Shown here piece by piece: positions 1-13,456 of a stretch of DNA of 52,013 nt. The stretch's first letter is position 1; each line of letters begins with the position of its first letter. The stretch spans positions 1-52,013 of the forward strand of contig NZ_AXUN02000233.1 of the NCBI RefSeq assembly GCF_000495435.3. The letters are read 5' to 3'. This DNA is from Youngiibacter fragilis 232.1 (lineage in GTDB: Bacteria > Bacillota > Clostridia > Clostridiales > Clostridiaceae). The translations under genes were made by a program, and so were the position numbers. The notes beneath the pieces are model-generated. The model was not told the DNA's origin. It ran no database searches and worked only from the letters and a program-made list of their open reading frames with translations.

Positions 1-2
1 CC

Positions 3-86
3 ATACACATCAAAGAAATTACCGATTCTTACATGAGTGGAATTGAGTTTGGCAAAGAGGAAGTTACTTTATCAATTAACCTCTGA
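3..86 (+). CDS. C-terminal end of an unidentified protein (partial)
   Basis: An open frame enters from the left edge and reads 27 residues, ending ...EEVTLSINL before a TGA. It converges on the minus-strand phosphoesterase gene, leaving 11 bases between the two stops, which is a normal gene-end arrangement. The tail is too short to identify and I propose no function. It could be a chance open frame, but it is the only frame here that ends neatly before the next gene. Confidence 0.4.
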   Translation: MHIKEITDSYMSGIEFGKEEVTLSINL

Positions 87-97
87 ATTTTTCATGC

Positions 98-586
98 CTA
101 TCGGCCAGCGTCAATGCCTGCAAACCTGAATCCAGTCTTGTTTCCCCTGATCTCGACGAAACCGATTGTAGGCTTCTGGCCCCCTCTGGGCTCAGCAGCG
201 CTGCCCGGATTGAAGGTCAGTATTCCATCGGACGAATCCTCTGAAGCGATGTGAGTGTGCCCGTAGAGGGCTATGTGGCACCCCTTATCCTTTGCAGCCT
301 TCGCAAGCTCGTGGAGACCCCTTTTGACCCCGTACGCATGGCCATGCGTAGCGAATATCTTAAGGTGTCCCGCCTCGATGACCTTGAAGTCCTTTTCAGC
401 GCTGTAGTCGCAGTTGCCAGGAACGGTTATTACCTCCATACCAAGCATGGCCTCCATGAGGTCGGCATCATCCATGTTGTCCCCGAGGTGGATCACCTTG
501 TCAGGCTTAGCCTTACCGATTATGGCTATGGCCTGCTTGATGCTCGTGGTCCTCCTGTGGGTATCGGAAACTACCGCGATAAGCAT
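98..586 (-). CDS. YfcE/MJ0936-family metallophosphoesterase
   Basis: A 162-residue calcineurin-like phosphoesterase. The metal-binding motifs are in order: SDTH near residues 8-11, HLGDNMDD near 34-41, PGNCD near 56-60, THGHAYG near 80-86 and GHTH near 109-112. Small proteins of this family are metal-dependent phosphodiesterases or phosphatases of the cytoplasm; the in vivo substrate is not known. The ATG is preceded by AAGGGG six bases upstream, inside the end of rdgB. It is the last gene of a close-packed operon (AIR-synthase-like, rph, rdgB, this gene), an order common in Clostridia. Confident about family, not about substrate. Confidence 0.9.
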   Translation of the reverse strand: MLIAVVSDTHRRTTSIKQAIAIIGKAKPDKVIHLGDNMDDADLMEAMLGMEVITVPGNCDYSAEKDFKVIEAGHLKIFATHGHAYGVKRGLHELAKAAKDKGCHIALYGHTHIASEDSSDGILTFNPGSAAEPRGGQKPTIGFVEIRGNKTGFRFAGIDAGR

Positions 587-589
587 ATG

Positions 590-1201
590 CTATTCCCCTT
601 CTTCAAGTGACAGCTCTTTTACAAGCAGCGCAAGCGCCTTGCCCCTGTGGGATATTGCGTTCTTCTCCTCAGGTGCGCTCTCACCGAAGGTCTTGTTAAG
701 CTCAAGGGAATAGAACATCGGGTCATAGCCGAAGCCGCCTTCCCCCTTCAGCTCGAATGTTATTATCCCCGGAGTCTCCCCCTGGACTATGATTTCCTTC
801 TCTTCACCTATAAGAGCCATGGCGCAGATGAACCTTGCGGTCCTCTCATCCCATGCGACTCCAGAGAGCTCGTTAAGGAGCTTCTCATTGTTTTTGGAAT
901 CAGTAGCCCCTTCGCCCGAATAGCGTGCAGAATAGACGCCTGGAGCGCCGTTAAGTATATCCACGGAAAGTCCCGAGTCATCGGAAAGGACATAGGTATT
1001 CTTCCTTTCAGGAAGGCTAAGGCTCTCGAAAAGCTCGGTAGCCTTCTTCAGGGCATTGCCCCTGAAGGAATCCTGGTCCTCGTCGACCTCCATCACTATT
1101 CCGGCATCCTTCATTGATAATACATCAAATCCCAGAGGCGCCAGCATGTCCTTTATCTCTTCAACCTTATGCTTGTTGTTGCTTGCTATTATTATCCTCA
1201 T
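590..1201 (-). CDS. rdgB: XTP/dITP diphosphatase (RdgB/HAM1 family)
   Basis: Nucleoside-triphosphate pyrophosphatase that removes non-canonical purine nucleotides (dITP, XTP) from the precursor pool by hydrolysing them to the monophosphate and pyrophosphate. The 203-residue length is normal for the family. It begins with the family signature IIASNNKHKVEEI, has DDSGLSVD near residues 73-80 (metal/base site) and GFGYDPMF near 156-163, and ends with SHRGKAL near 183-189, all expected in RdgB. It lies 3 bases after rph and 3 bases before the phosphoesterase gene, so the three are almost certainly co-transcribed. The pairing of rph with rdgB is conserved in many Bacillota. Confidence 0.95.
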   Translation of the reverse strand: MRIIIASNNKHKVEEIKDMLAPLGFDVLSMKDAGIVMEVDEDQDSFRGNALKKATELFESLSLPERKNTYVLSDDSGLSVDILNGAPGVYSARYSGEGATDSKNNEKLLNELSGVAWDERTARFICAMALIGEEKEIIVQGETPGIITFELKGEGGFGYDPMFYSLELNKTFGESAPEEKNAISHRGKALALLVKELSLEEGE

Positions 1202-1204
1202 ATC

Positions 1205-1942
1205 CTACCTCAGAACCCTGTCCATTGCGCTTCCCAGGGTCTCCTTCATCTTCTCTATGAGCGCCTGGTTCCCGATCGTCGCCAGCTCAAGCATGTCCAT
1301 GAGCTCGATGTTGTTGAAGGGCCTTTCCTCTCCGGTCCCCTGCAGCTCTATGAAGTCACCCTTGCTGTTCATAACGACGTTCATGTCCACCTCAGCCTTG
1401 GAATCCTCCACATAGCAAAGGTCGAGCATAGGCTCGCCATGTACAATTCCGACACTGATTGCGGTTACCGCGGAGCTTATTGGATATCTCTTGAACGGGG
1501 TGACCTTGTCGATGGCGTTTACCGCGTCCACAAGGGCCACGAAAGCACCCGTTATGCTGGCAGTCCTCGTGCCTCCATCAGCCTGTATGACGTCGCAGTC
1601 GACCCATATGGTCCTCTCACCGAGGGCAGTGAGGTCAACTACTGACCGCAGTGCACGCCCGATAAGCCTCTGTATCTCAGTGGACCTTCCGTCAAGCCGA
1701 AGCTTCGCAATGTCCCTCTGCTTCCTCGTCTGGGTGGATCCTGGCAGCATGCTGTATTCAGCCGTTATCCATCCGCTTCCTGAGCCCTTCAGGAACACTG
1801 GTACCTTATCCTCGATCATCGCGGTGCAGATTACCTTCGTGTCCCCCATCTCCATGAGCACGGAGCCCTGGGAGTACTTGGTGAAGTTCCTGGTGACCTT
1901 CACGTTCCTTATCTCATCGTTTAATCTTCCGTCAATCCTCAT
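1205..1942 (-). CDS. rph: Ribonuclease PH
   Basis: Phosphorolytic 3'-to-5' exoribonuclease that trims tRNA 3' ends. I chose the ATG at 1942 (protein starting [14 protein letters not shown], 245 residues) because GAAAGAGGAAAATTT lies directly before it and this is the usual family length. A TTG 30 bases upstream is open but lacks a ribosome site. Family motifs include [23 protein letters not shown] and the phosphate-binding region [18 protein letters not shown], followed by [16 protein letters not shown]. It follows the AIR-synthase-like gene by about 30 bases and leads straight into rdgB. Confidence 0.95.
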   Translation of the reverse strand: MRIDGRLNDEIRNVKVTRNFTKYSQGSVLMEMGDTKVICTAMIEDKVPVFLKGSGSGWITAEYSMLPGSTQTRKQRDIAKLRLDGRSTEIQRLIGRALRSVVDLTALGERTIWVDCDVIQADGGTRTASITGAFVALVDAVNAIDKVTPFKRYPISSAVTAISVGIVHGEPMLDLCYVEDSKAEVDMNVVMNSKGDFIELQGTGEERPFNNIELMDMLELATIGNQALIEKMKETLGSAMDRVLR

Positions 1943-1972
1943 AAATTTTCCTCTTTCGCGCCTGAACGGCAA

Positions 1973-2947
1973 TTATTCGTAGAGCCTGTATATCTCATCC
2001 CTCGCAGGAGGGACCACTTCAATCTCTTCCTCAGCAAGAAGTATTCCTCTTCCTTCAGTTACCCTGCCTATCACAGTGGCCTTGATCCCAGCCCCCTCGA
2101 GTCTCCTCAGGGCTTCATCCGCATCCTTCACCGCTATGAGCATTGAGCCTGAGGATATGAGCCTTAAAGGGTCAAGCCCGAAGCTCTCGCAGAGTTTCCT
2201 TGTAACACGCCTTACTGGCATCATGTCCTCACGGACCGAAAAGCCGGTTCCGGAAGCCTGAGCCATCTCCCAAAGCGCTCCAAGCACCCCGCCTTCGGTT
2301 ATGTCATGCATCGAGGATGCAAGACCCTTCAGGAGCATTCCCTCCTTGAGCACCGAGAGCTCCATTGCGTAGTTTTCAGCTTCCCTCAGTTCCTCCTCGG
2401 TAAGTACCTCCCTTGACCTGTCCGGGAAATCCTTCGCTATTATGGAGGTCCCCTCCAGGCAAAGCGATTTGGTGACGATGATGCTGTCTCCAACTTTTGC
2501 TCCTGAGGTCGTTATAAGCTCTTCCTCGCTTACAACTCCAACAGCTGTAAGGGATACAACCATCCTGTTCACGGCATCTGTCACCTCGGTATGCCCGCCC
2601 ATGACCTGCACGTTCATGAGGCGTGCCTCCCTTGAAATGTCCTTCATGACAGTCTCTATATCCCCGAAGGAAGAACCCTTTGGCGCAAGGATAGTTACAA
2701 GCACCCCAAGCGGTTCAGCCCCGGTCGTTGCAATGTCATTTATGTTGATATGAAGCGCGATGTTGCCGAGACCGCTTGTCGCCGCAGTCACAGGGTCAGT
2801 CGACATGACTATCAGACCGTCGTTCATCTTGAGCACCGCACAGTCTTCACCGATGCTTCCGCTCTTCAGCACCTCAGCCCTTTCAGCACCGCTATTCTTC
2901 TTTATAAGCCTCTGGAGTATGTCCCAGTTGAGTTTGCCAGTTTCCAT
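1973..2947 (-). CDS. AIR synthase / HypE-like (PurM superfamily) protein
   Basis: A 324-residue member of the PurM/HypE/ThiL/SelD ATP-binding superfamily. It has the N-terminal GSIGEDCAVL motif, a Dx-type metal and phosphate site (MSTDPVTAA near residue 48), NINDIATTGAEPLG near 68-81 and the VMGGHTEVTDAV loop near 114-125, then the C-terminal domain with HDITEGGVLGALWEMA near 214-229. HypE itself makes the CN ligand of NiFe hydrogenases, but no hyp or hydrogenase genes are nearby and the C-terminus does not end in the HypE-type cysteine (it ends RLYE). Stand-alone homologues are common in Clostridia and their reaction is unknown. It is first gene of the operon with rph, rdgB and a phosphoesterase. 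Confidence 0.8.
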   Translation of the reverse strand: METGKLNWDILQRLIKKNSGAERAEVLKSGSIGEDCAVLKMNDGLIVMSTDPVTAATSGLGNIALHININDIATTGAEPLGVLVTILAPKGSSFGDIETVMKDISREARLMNVQVMGGHTEVTDAVNRMVVSLTAVGVVSEEELITTSGAKVGDSIIVTKSLCLEGTSIIAKDFPDRSREVLTEEELREAENYAMELSVLKEGMLLKGLASSMHDITEGGVLGALWEMAQASGTGFSVREDMMPVRRVTRKLCESFGLDPLRLISSGSMLIAVKDADEALRRLEGAGIKATVIGRVTEGRGILLAEEEIEVVPPARDEIYRLYE

Positions 2948-2977
2948 AATCTACCTCGCTACTATTTGACTCATTAC

Positions 2978-2986
2978 ATTCTACCA
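2978..2986 (-). promoter_or_regulatory. Extended -10 promoter of the AIR-synthase-like/rph/rdgB operon
   Basis: On the minus strand the sequence TGGTAGAAT lies about 30 bases upstream of the first start codon of the operon. It has the TGn extension, and no good -35 hexamer stands at the expected distance. It is inferred from position and consensus only. Confidence 0.5.
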
Positions 2987-2995
2987 CAATGGCTG

Positions 2996-3045
2996 AAAAA
3001 TGGAACAGCCTCCGTCCACGTAAAGTGTCCGGAGGCATTGCCATT
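2996..3045 (-). terminator. Rho-independent terminator of gatCAB
   Basis: On the minus strand GCCTCCG pairs with CGGAGGC, with a lower ATGG/CCAT helix across a small internal loop, followed by five Ts. It sits directly after the gatB stop and just before the promoter of the next operon. Confidence 0.75.
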
Positions 3046-3049
3046 CTTC

Positions 3050-4483
3050 CTATTTCAGCCTTTCAAGCTCCTCAGCGACAAGCTTGTTTATGACAGTCGG
3101 ATTCGCCTGGCCCTTTGTGGCCTTCATGACCTGTCCAACAGCAAAGCCCAGTATCTTCGTCTTGCCTGCCCTGTAGTCCTCGACTACCTTGGGATTCGCA
3201 GCAAGCACCTTCTTGACTTCCTCAAGAAGCGCGCCTTCATCGCTCACCTGGACCATGTTCCTTTCCTTAACGATAGAAGCAGGGTCCTTGCCCTCCTCGA
3301 ACATGAACTCAAGTACCTTCTTGCCCATGGCAGAGGATATTGTGCCGTCCTTTATTATCGCGACAAGCCCTGACAGCTCCCTGGGTCCGAACTTCAGGTC
3401 GGCTATCCAGGTACCGTTCTCGTTCATGAGCCTCGAAAGGTCTCCCATTATCCAGTTGGACACTGCCTTGCCGTCCTTCGCTTCCTTGGCTGCCTCGTCG
3501 AAGAAGTCAGCCATGTCCGCTGTAAGTGTCAGGACCATGGCATCATACTTCGGTATGCCGTATTCCCTGACAAACCTCTCAGCCTTCTCGTGCGGAAGCT
3601 CAGGTATCGTCTTCCTTACCCTCTCGATCCACTCATCGCTTATATCGAGGGTGACCAGGTCGCCTTCAGGGAAGTACCTGTAGTCGTTGGCCATCTCCTT
3701 GGACCTCATGAGCCTTGTCTCCTCGATGGAATCATCCCATCTCCTGGTCTCGACGGTGAGCCTCTCCCCGTTCTCAACAGCCTCGCACTGCCTTCTGTAC
3801 TCATAGCCGAGGGCCTTTTCAAGGGCCTTGAAGGAGTTCATGTTCTTGACCTCTGACTTGACGCCAAGGGTAGTTACACCGACTTCCCTCACGGAAATGT
3901 TGCCGTCACACCTCAGGCTTCCCTCCTCCATCTTGACATCGGAGACGCCAAGTGCGAAGAGTATTGCCCTGAGCTTCGTGAGGTAGGCAGTAGCCTCCTC
4001 CGGAGTCCTTATGTCAGGCTTCGTGACTATCTCTATGAGAGGCACTCCTGACCTGTTGAAGTCGACAAGGGAGCCCTTGGAGGTATGCATGAGCTTTCCT
4101 GCATCTTCCTCCATGTGGATCCTTTCGATCCCGATCCTCTTTATGCTTCCGTCAGAAGTCTCGATCTCCACATAGCCGTCATGGCATATGGGGAAGTCAT
4201 TCTGTGTTATCTGGTAGTTCTTCGGAGCGTCAGGATAGAAGTAGTTCTTCCTGTCGAACCTGTTGAATGTGTTGATCTTGCAGTTGAGCGCAAGTCCGGT
4301 CTTCAGCGCGAAGTCAACGACCTGCCTGTTTATCATCGGAAGGGCTCCCGGAAGCCCGAGACATACTGGGCAGACATGTGAATTGGGCTTTCCGCCGAAT
4401 TCAGTGGTGCAGCCGCAGAATGCCTTCGTCTTTGTCTGGAGCTCAACATGGACCTCGAGTCCTATAACCGCTTCGTATCTCAT
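3050..4483 (-). CDS. gatB: Asp-tRNA(Asn)/Glu-tRNA(Gln) amidotransferase subunit B
   Basis: Subunit B of the heterotrimeric GatCAB enzyme, which phosphorylates the misacylated Glu-tRNA(Gln) or Asp-tRNA(Asn) and converts it to the amide form with ammonia from GatA. The 477 residues begin MRYEAVIGLEVHVEL, then show the cysteine cluster CGCTTEF ... CPVCLGLPG (residues 23-44), the GERLTVETRRWD region and a C-terminal YqeY-like tail (LVAEELERLK) that contacts tRNA. GGAGGG lies four bases before the ATG. It is the last gene of gatC-gatA-gatB. Its presence implies at least one indirect amidation route in this organism. Confidence 0.97.
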   Translation of the reverse strand: MRYEAVIGLEVHVELQTKTKAFCGCTTEFGGKPNSHVCPVCLGLPGALPMINRQVVDFALKTGLALNCKINTFNRFDRKNYFYPDAPKNYQITQNDFPICHDGYVEIETSDGSIKRIGIERIHMEEDAGKLMHTSKGSLVDFNRSGVPLIEIVTKPDIRTPEEATAYLTKLRAILFALGVSDVKMEEGSLRCDGNISVREVGVTTLGVKSEVKNMNSFKALEKALGYEYRRQCEAVENGERLTVETRRWDDSIEETRLMRSKEMANDYRYFPEGDLVTLDISDEWIERVRKTIPELPHEKAERFVREYGIPKYDAMVLTLTADMADFFDEAAKEAKDGKAVSNWIMGDLSRLMNENGTWIADLKFGPRELSGLVAIIKDGTISSAMGKKVLEFMFEEGKDPASIVKERNMVQVSDEGALLEEVKKVLAANPKVVEDYRAGKTKILGFAVGQVMKATKGQANPTVINKLVAEELERLK

Positions 4484-4492
4484 GGTGCCCTC

Positions 4493-5935
4493 CTATAATG
4501 AAGGCCTTAGGTCAAGGCCCCGTTCACTCTCGTATGCATAGGCGATGTCAAGTATGGTCTGCTCGCTGAAATGGGCTCCCATTATCTGGAGTCCAAGCGG
4601 CATCCCTTCACTCAGTCCGCACGGTATTGAAACTGCAGGTATGCCCGCTATGTTCACCGGAACCGTGTAGATGTCATTAAGGTACATTGCCATGACATCC
4701 TCAGTCTTGTCCCCTAACCTGAATGCAGGCGTAGGGGTAGTCGGGGAGATCATCGCGTCGAAATTGGAGAATATGCTGTTGTACTCGTCCTGTATCAGCT
4801 TCCTTACCTTAAGCGCCTTCTTGTAGTAGGCGTCATAGTAGCCGGCCGAAAGGACGTAGGTTCCGAGCATGATCCTCCTCTTTACCTCAGGACCGAAGCC
4901 CTGGCTCCTCGACTCCTTGTAGAGGTCGATGAGGTCGAGAGCCTCCTTCGCCCTGAACCCATACCTTATTCCGTCAAACCTCGCAAGGTTGGACGAAGCC
5001 TCCGCCGAGGATATTATGTAGTAGGCCGCAAGGGAGAAGTCCGCCATCTTGAGGCTTACTCTCTCGACTTTGGCGCCAAGTGCTTCAAATACCTTGACTG
5101 ACTCCTCGATGCTCTTCCTTGCGTCTTCATTAAGGCCTTCACCAAGGAACTCATCAGGGAGCGCTATCCTCTTGCCCCTGATGTCCTTTGATAGGTTTGC
5201 ATACAGGTCGCCAAGGTCCCTTGAGTGTGTGGTGAAGTCCCTGTCATCTTTGCCGGTTATTGCGGAGGTTATGAGTGCAAGGTCCTTTACGTCGCGACCA
5301 AGTGTCCCCACCTGGTCAAGGGTCGAACCGAAGGCAGTCACACCGTACCTTGAAATGGAGCCGTAGGTAGGCTTGAGTCCGGCTATTCCGCAATAGGCAG
5401 CAGGCTGCCTTACCGATCCGCCAGTATCAGTGCCTAGTGAAACCGGAACCTCCATTGCGGCAACTGATGCTGCCGATCCGCCTGAAGAACCTCCCGGTAC
5501 CCTGTCAAGACCGAAGGGGTTCCTTGTCAGCTTGTATGCGCTGTGCTCTGTGGATGACCCCATTGCGAATTCATCCATATTAAGCTTTCCGACGATAACT
5601 CCGCCCTGCCTCTTTATCTTCTCTGTGACTGTGGCATCGTAGGGAGCGATGTAGCCCTCGAGGATCTTCGAGGCGCAGGTATTCTGCATACCCTTCACGG
5701 ATATGTTGTCCTTTATCCCTACTGGAATTCCCGCAAGAAGGCCATCCTTCTCGCCGTCATCGTACCTTTTGGCTCCCGCGAGAGCGGATTCCCTGTCAAC
5801 GGCAAGGAATGCGCCTACGCTCTCGTCCACTGCCCCTATCCTTCCAAGGAAGGACTCCGCAACATCCTTTGCGCTTACTTCGCCCTTACCGAGCATACCC
5901 TTAAGTTCATGCGCCTTGTATTCAAACAGTTCCAT
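4493..5935 (-). CDS. gatA: Asp-tRNA(Asn)/Glu-tRNA(Gln) amidotransferase subunit A
   Basis: Glutaminase subunit of GatCAB, an amidase-signature enzyme that releases ammonia from glutamine and channels it to GatB. In 480 residues the Ser-cisSer-Lys triad is visible: the Lys in IPVGIKDNI (near residue 75), the glycine/serine-rich [14 protein letters not shown] (near 147-160) and [11 protein letters not shown] (near 171-181), which carries the nucleophile. The [11 protein letters not shown] motif follows. AGAGGTG lies four bases before the ATG. It starts one base after gatC and ends nine bases before gatB. Confidence 0.97.
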   Translation of the reverse strand: MELFEYKAHELKGMLGKGEVSAKDVAESFLGRIGAVDESVGAFLAVDRESALAGAKRYDDGEKDGLLAGIPVGIKDNISVKGMQNTCASKILEGYIAPYDATVTEKIKRQGGVIVGKLNMDEFAMGSSTEHSAYKLTRNPFGLDRVPGGSSGGSAASVAAMEVPVSLGTDTGGSVRQPAAYCGIAGLKPTYGSISRYGVTAFGSTLDQVGTLGRDVKDLALITSAITGKDDRDFTTHSRDLGDLYANLSKDIRGKRIALPDEFLGEGLNEDARKSIEESVKVFEALGAKVERVSLKMADFSLAAYYIISSAEASSNLARFDGIRYGFRAKEALDLIDLYKESRSQGFGPEVKRRIMLGTYVLSAGYYDAYYKKALKVRKLIQDEYNSIFSNFDAMISPTTPTPAFRLGDKTEDVMAMYLNDIYTVPVNIAGIPAVSIPCGLSEGMPLGLQIMGAHFSEQTILDIAYAYESERGLDLRPSL

Positions 5936-5936
5936 C

Positions 5937-6227
5937 TTACACCTCTATGACGCTGGGAACCCTGAGATACTCTTCGACCCTGTCGGGAGCATTCATCAGG
6001 AATTCATCCTGGTCCATTGACTTTGCAACCACGTCTTCCCTGTACACATTCTCGATATAGATAGGATTGACCAGGATTTCAGCACCTTCAGTGTCAAGCT
6101 CGGAAAGCTTGTCCACGTATCCCAGTATGTTGTTGAGGTCCGTAATGAACCCTGATTTTTCATCTTCGGTGAACTTAAGCCTCGCAAGCTCGGCTATGTA
6201 GTCCACGTCCTTCCTAGAAACAGACAT
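5937..6227 (-). CDS. gatC: Asp-tRNA(Asn)/Glu-tRNA(Gln) amidotransferase subunit C
   Basis: The small belt subunit that wraps and stabilises the GatA-GatB interface. The 96 residues contain the characteristic start [16 protein letters not shown], a helical middle with [15 protein letters not shown], and the C-terminal LRVPSVIE that inserts between A and B. Length is normal (about 95). GGAGGTAGAAT precedes the ATG. It is the first gene of gatCAB, with an extended -10 promoter about 60 bases upstream. Confidence 0.95.
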   Translation of the reverse strand: MSVSRKDVDYIAELARLKFTEDEKSGFITDLNNILGYVDKLSELDTEGAEILVNPIYIENVYREDVVAKSMDQDEFLMNAPDRVEEYLRVPSVIEV

Positions 6228-6282
6228 ATTCTACCTCCATTGAAGGCACGGCTATAGTTGCCGTTTCCGCCTTAATTCATAT

Positions 6283-6291
6283 ATTTTACCA
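6283..6291 (-). promoter_or_regulatory. Extended -10 promoter of gatCAB
   Basis: TGGTAAAAT on the minus strand lies about 56 bases before the gatC start and just after the stop of the membrane protein gene, so gatCAB probably has its own promoter. No clear -35 was seen. Confidence 0.45.
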
Positions 6292-6302
6292 CAACCCTCG
6301 CT

Positions 6303-10853
<4,551 letters not shown>

Positions 10854-10883
10854 ATAACTCACTCCTAAGATCATTTCCATTAG

Positions 10884-10892
10884 ATTATACCA
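10884..10892 (-). promoter_or_regulatory. Extended -10 promoter of pcrA-ligA
   Basis: TGGTATAAT on the minus strand is a perfect extended -10 box placed about 31 bases before the TTG start of pcrA. The expected start of transcription would be near 10877. This decides against the upstream ATG codons as translation starts. Confidence 0.7.
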
Positions 10893-10956
10893 TATCAGCC
10901 GGAGCTCTCCACGACTTTTATAAGAACTCATGTTCACTCATGATCATTGTCAATAT

Positions 10957-10998
10957 AAAAAAACAACCCTCCGGCAATCTGGGGGGATCCGGAGGGTT
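10957..10998 (-). terminator. Terminator hairpin between the pseudouridine synthase gene and pcrA
   Basis: AACCCTCCGG and CCGGAGGGTT form a perfect 10-bp stem. On the minus strand it is followed by seven Ts. It lies nearly 200 bases after the stop at 11192, so it terminates either a long 3' untranslated region or a separate non-coding transcript. Confidence 0.75.
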
Positions 10999-11191
10999 TA
11001 TGAGGCTTTCGGGCAAGGCGAATTGGGGGGGCGCCATGCCAAATAAGAAAAGGGGCTGTTGTTCCTTTGCTTATCCCTACATGGATTATAAACCCAAAAA
11101 CCCGCCTGTATCAACGCTTTGCGTCATATTTCAGCATCTCGCCTGATTAAACCTTTTCATTTTGGAATTACAATAATGTAAACTTTTAGAT
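10999..11191 (-). other. Intergenic region of unknown role, possibly a structured RNA
   Basis: About 190 bases with no convincing gene separate the pseudouridine synthase stop from the strong terminator. On the minus strand it includes the decamer GACGCAAAGC (11116-11125), identical to the core of class I cyclic-di-GMP riboswitches, but I could not fold a convincing aptamer around it. The plus-strand 68-codon frame here shows no ribosome site or family motif. A small RNA or a long 3' leader is possible. Confidence 0.2.
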
Positions 11192-11902
11192 TTACAGATT
11201 TTGGAGCATGTTTATCTCTTCATCGGTGAGCTCCCTGATTTCGCCCTCGTCAAGGTCCTCGTCCAGGACGATTGGTCCGAAGGACACCCTCTGCAGGAAG
11301 GTCACTTCGTTGCCTCTCGCCTTGAACATCCTCTTGACCTGGTGGAACTTGCCCTCCCTGATGGTTACATGGACCTCTTTCCTGTCATCTTCAGAGATAA
11401 CAAGGTCAGCAGGCATGCACCTGTAGCCTCCGTCTATCTCAAGCCCCTTCCTGAAGGCTTCTATGTCGCTCTCATCAGCCTCATTTTCAAGGTTCACGTA
11501 ATAGACCTTGTCGACATGGCTTTTAGGCGCAAGGAGCCTGTGGTTCAGCTCGCCGTCATTCGTAAGCAGAAGCAGCCCCACCGTATCCTTGTCCAGCCTT
11601 CCCACAGGGAAAGGCTCGAAGGACTTGTAGTCAAACGGCAGAAGGTCTACTACAGTGGTGTCATGGTTGTCGAAGGTTGCTGAAACCACTCCCGCCGGCT
11701 TGTTCATGAGGAGGTAGATGTACTTCCTGTATACTATCTCCTCCCCGTCAATGACAATGACATCCTTCTCCGGGTCTGCCTTCATCCCCGGATCCTTTGC
11801 CACGATCCCGTTTACGGTGACGAGACCCTTCCTTACGCTTTCCTTTATCTCTTTCCTTGAGCCATAGCCCATATTCCCGAGTATCTTATCCAGTCTTTCC
11901 AT
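11192..11902 (-). CDS. RsuA-family 16S/23S rRNA pseudouridine synthase
   Basis: Isomerises a specific uridine in rRNA. The 236 residues have an N-terminal S4 RNA-binding domain (MERLDKILGNMGYGSRKE), then the catalytic domain with FPVGRLDKDTVGLLLLTNDG, whose Asp is the nucleophile, and the C-terminal REGKFHQVKRMF motif. The NKPAGVVSAT segment and overall length resemble RsuA (16S position 516) more than RluB. AAGGAG lies five bases before the ATG. It stands alone between terminators. A second enzyme of the same superfamily (RluF-like) lies at 39.9 kb. Confidence 0.9.
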   Translation of the reverse strand: MERLDKILGNMGYGSRKEIKESVRKGLVTVNGIVAKDPGMKADPEKDVIVIDGEEIVYRKYIYLLMNKPAGVVSATFDNHDTTVVDLLPFDYKSFEPFPVGRLDKDTVGLLLLTNDGELNHRLLAPKSHVDKVYYVNLENEADESDIEAFRKGLEIDGGYRCMPADLVISEDDRKEVHVTIREGKFHQVKRMFKARGNEVTFLQRVSFGPIVLDEDLDEGEIRELTDEEINMLQNL

Positions 11903-11913
11903 GCTACTCCTTA

Positions 11914-11960
11914 AAAAAGAAGGGGAAACTCTGAAAACTGTTCTTCAGGCGTTCCCCCTT
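11914..11960 (-). terminator. Terminator of pgi
   Basis: On the minus strand GGGGAAC pairs with GTTTCCCC, with an inner CTGAA/TTCAG helix, followed by a T-rich run. It lies between the pgi stop and the ribosome site of the next gene. Confidence 0.7.
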
Positions 11961-11974
11961 TCATTTATTTTATG

Positions 11975-13315
11975 TTACAGTCTCTTCTCCAGCGCTTCCT
12001 TCAGCTCTTCATAGCCAGGCTTGCCGAGGAGTGCGAACATGTTCTTCTTGTATGCCTCGACACCCGGTTGGTCGAATGGATTGACTCCTGTCATGTATCC
12101 GCTGACTGCGCATGCGAGCTCGAAGAAGTATACCATGTATCCGAAGTTCTCCGCATCTATCCTGTCAAGGTTGAGCACCACATTCGGTACTCCTCCGTCA
12201 ACATGTGCGAGAAGAGTTCCCTTGAAGGCGTTTGTGTTGACGTAGGACAGGGTCTTTCCTGCAAGGAAATTGAGTCCGTCAAGGTCATCATCATTTGCCT
12301 CGATAACGAAGTCAGATGTTGGTTCAGCAACCTTTATCACAGTCTCGAATATGTTCCTCAGGCCTTCCTGTATGTACTGTCCCATTGAGTGCAGGTCGGT
12401 CGAGAAGGATACTGATGCAGGGAATATTCCCTTGCCATCCTTGCCCTGGCTTTCACCATAGAGCTGCTTCCACCATTCAGAGAAGTATATCAGTGATGGC
12501 TCGTAGTTTACGAGTATCTCAGTCACCTTGCCCCTGTAGTACAGCGCGCACCTTGCAGCCGCATACTGCAGGCACTCGTTGTCCTTCAGGCTGTCTGCAG
12601 CGTAGTCATTCCTTGCTGCCCTAGCTCCTGCCATCATGGCATCAATGTCTATTCCGGCTGCAGCTATCGGAAGCAGGCCAACTGCAGTCAGTACCGTGAA
12701 CCTTCCGCCTACATCATCCGGAACTACGAAGGTCTCATAGCCTTCAGCAGTCGCCAGGGTCTTGAGGGCTCCTCTTGCCCTGTCGGTTGTGGCATAGATC
12801 CTCTTTGCAGCCTCTTCCTTGCCGTATTTCTTCTCCATGTAGTCCTTCATTATCCTGAAGGCTACCGCAGGCTCCGTGGTAGTTCCTGACTTGGATATTA
12901 CGTTGACCGAGATGTCCTTCCCTTCGATCATCTCAAGCACCTGGTTAAGGTAAGCTCCTGAGAGGTTCTGCCCAAGGAAGAATATCTGCGGAGCATTCCT
13001 CTTCTCCTTCGGAAGCAGGTTGTGGAAACCATGGTTAAGCATCTCTACTGCCGCTTTGGCTCCAAGGTATGAACCGCCAATTCCGATAACAACAAGCACG
13101 TCTGAATCGCCCTTGATCTTCTCTGCAGCCTTCTTTATCCTGACAAATTCTTCCTTGTCGTAGTCCTCCGGAAGGTCTACCCATCCAAGGAAGTCATTTC
13201 CTGCACCGGATTTGTCCTTTACAAGTTTGTACGCTGCCTTGACCATTGGCTCAAGCTTTTCGAGTTCGTCCGGATTGATGAATCCCTGAAGTTTTGAAAG
13301 ATCGACTTTTAACAT
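11975..13315 (-). CDS. pgi: Glucose-6-phosphate isomerase
   Basis: Interconverts glucose 6-phosphate and fructose 6-phosphate in glycolysis. It is a bacterial-type PGI of about 446 residues with [19 protein letters not shown] (phosphate-binding, near residues 77-96), [12 protein letters not shown] near 140-151, [16 protein letters not shown] near 196-211 and a GQYIQEG segment carrying the catalytic Glu. The start is either the ATG at 13315 (MLKVDLSK) or the GTG two codons earlier, which has AAAGG at better spacing. It is flanked on both sides by terminators, so it is probably monocistronic; a TTGTCA/TAAAGT pair about 16 bases apart lies just upstream. Confidence 0.96.
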   Translation of the reverse strand: MLKVDLSKLQGFINPDELEKLEPMVKAAYKLVKDKSGAGNDFLGWVDLPEDYDKEEFVRIKKAAEKIKGDSDVLVVIGIGGSYLGAKAAVEMLNHGFHNLLPKEKRNAPQIFFLGQNLSGAYLNQVLEMIEGKDISVNVISKSGTTTEPAVAFRIMKDYMEKKYGKEEAAKRIYATTDRARGALKTLATAEGYETFVVPDDVGGRFTVLTAVGLLPIAAAGIDIDAMMAGARAARNDYAADSLKDNECLQYAAARCALYYRGKVTEILVNYEPSLIYFSEWWKQLYGESQGKDGKGIFPASVSFSTDLHSMGQYIQEGLRNIFETVIKVAEPTSDFVIEANDDDLDGLNFLAGKTLSYVNTNAFKGTLLAHVDGGVPNVVLNLDRIDAENFGYMVYFFELACAVSGYMTGVNPFDQPGVEAYKKNMFALLGKPGYEELKEALEKRL

Positions 13316-13366
13316 ACTCACACCAGCCTTTACTTTATCTTATGGTTATTCAATGACAAAACCCGC

Positions 13367-13399
13367 TGAAAAATGAATCAGGTACAGTCACCTGATTCA
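13367..13399 (-). terminator. Terminator of the SprT-like gene
   Basis: TGAATCAGGT and ACCTGATTCA form a perfect 10-bp stem with a 6-base loop. On the minus strand a run of five Ts follows. It lies between the SprT-like gene and pgi. Confidence 0.8.
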
Positions 13400-13456
13400 A
13401 TTTTACGCTAATATGACGTGATTTTCAACGAAACCCGGCTTCTCATGGCAGATTGC

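Noticed and set aside
1973-2947. HypE with hydrogenase maturation role
   Set aside because: No hyp or hydrogenase genes are near, and the terminal cysteine of HypE is absent.
10854-10937. N-terminal extension of pcrA to 10937
   Set aside because: The extended -10 promoter TGGTATAAT lies inside it, and AGGAG points to the TTG at 10853.
10940-11146. Plus-strand 68-codon frame
   Set aside because: No ribosome site or family motif, and it reads through a strong terminator hairpin.
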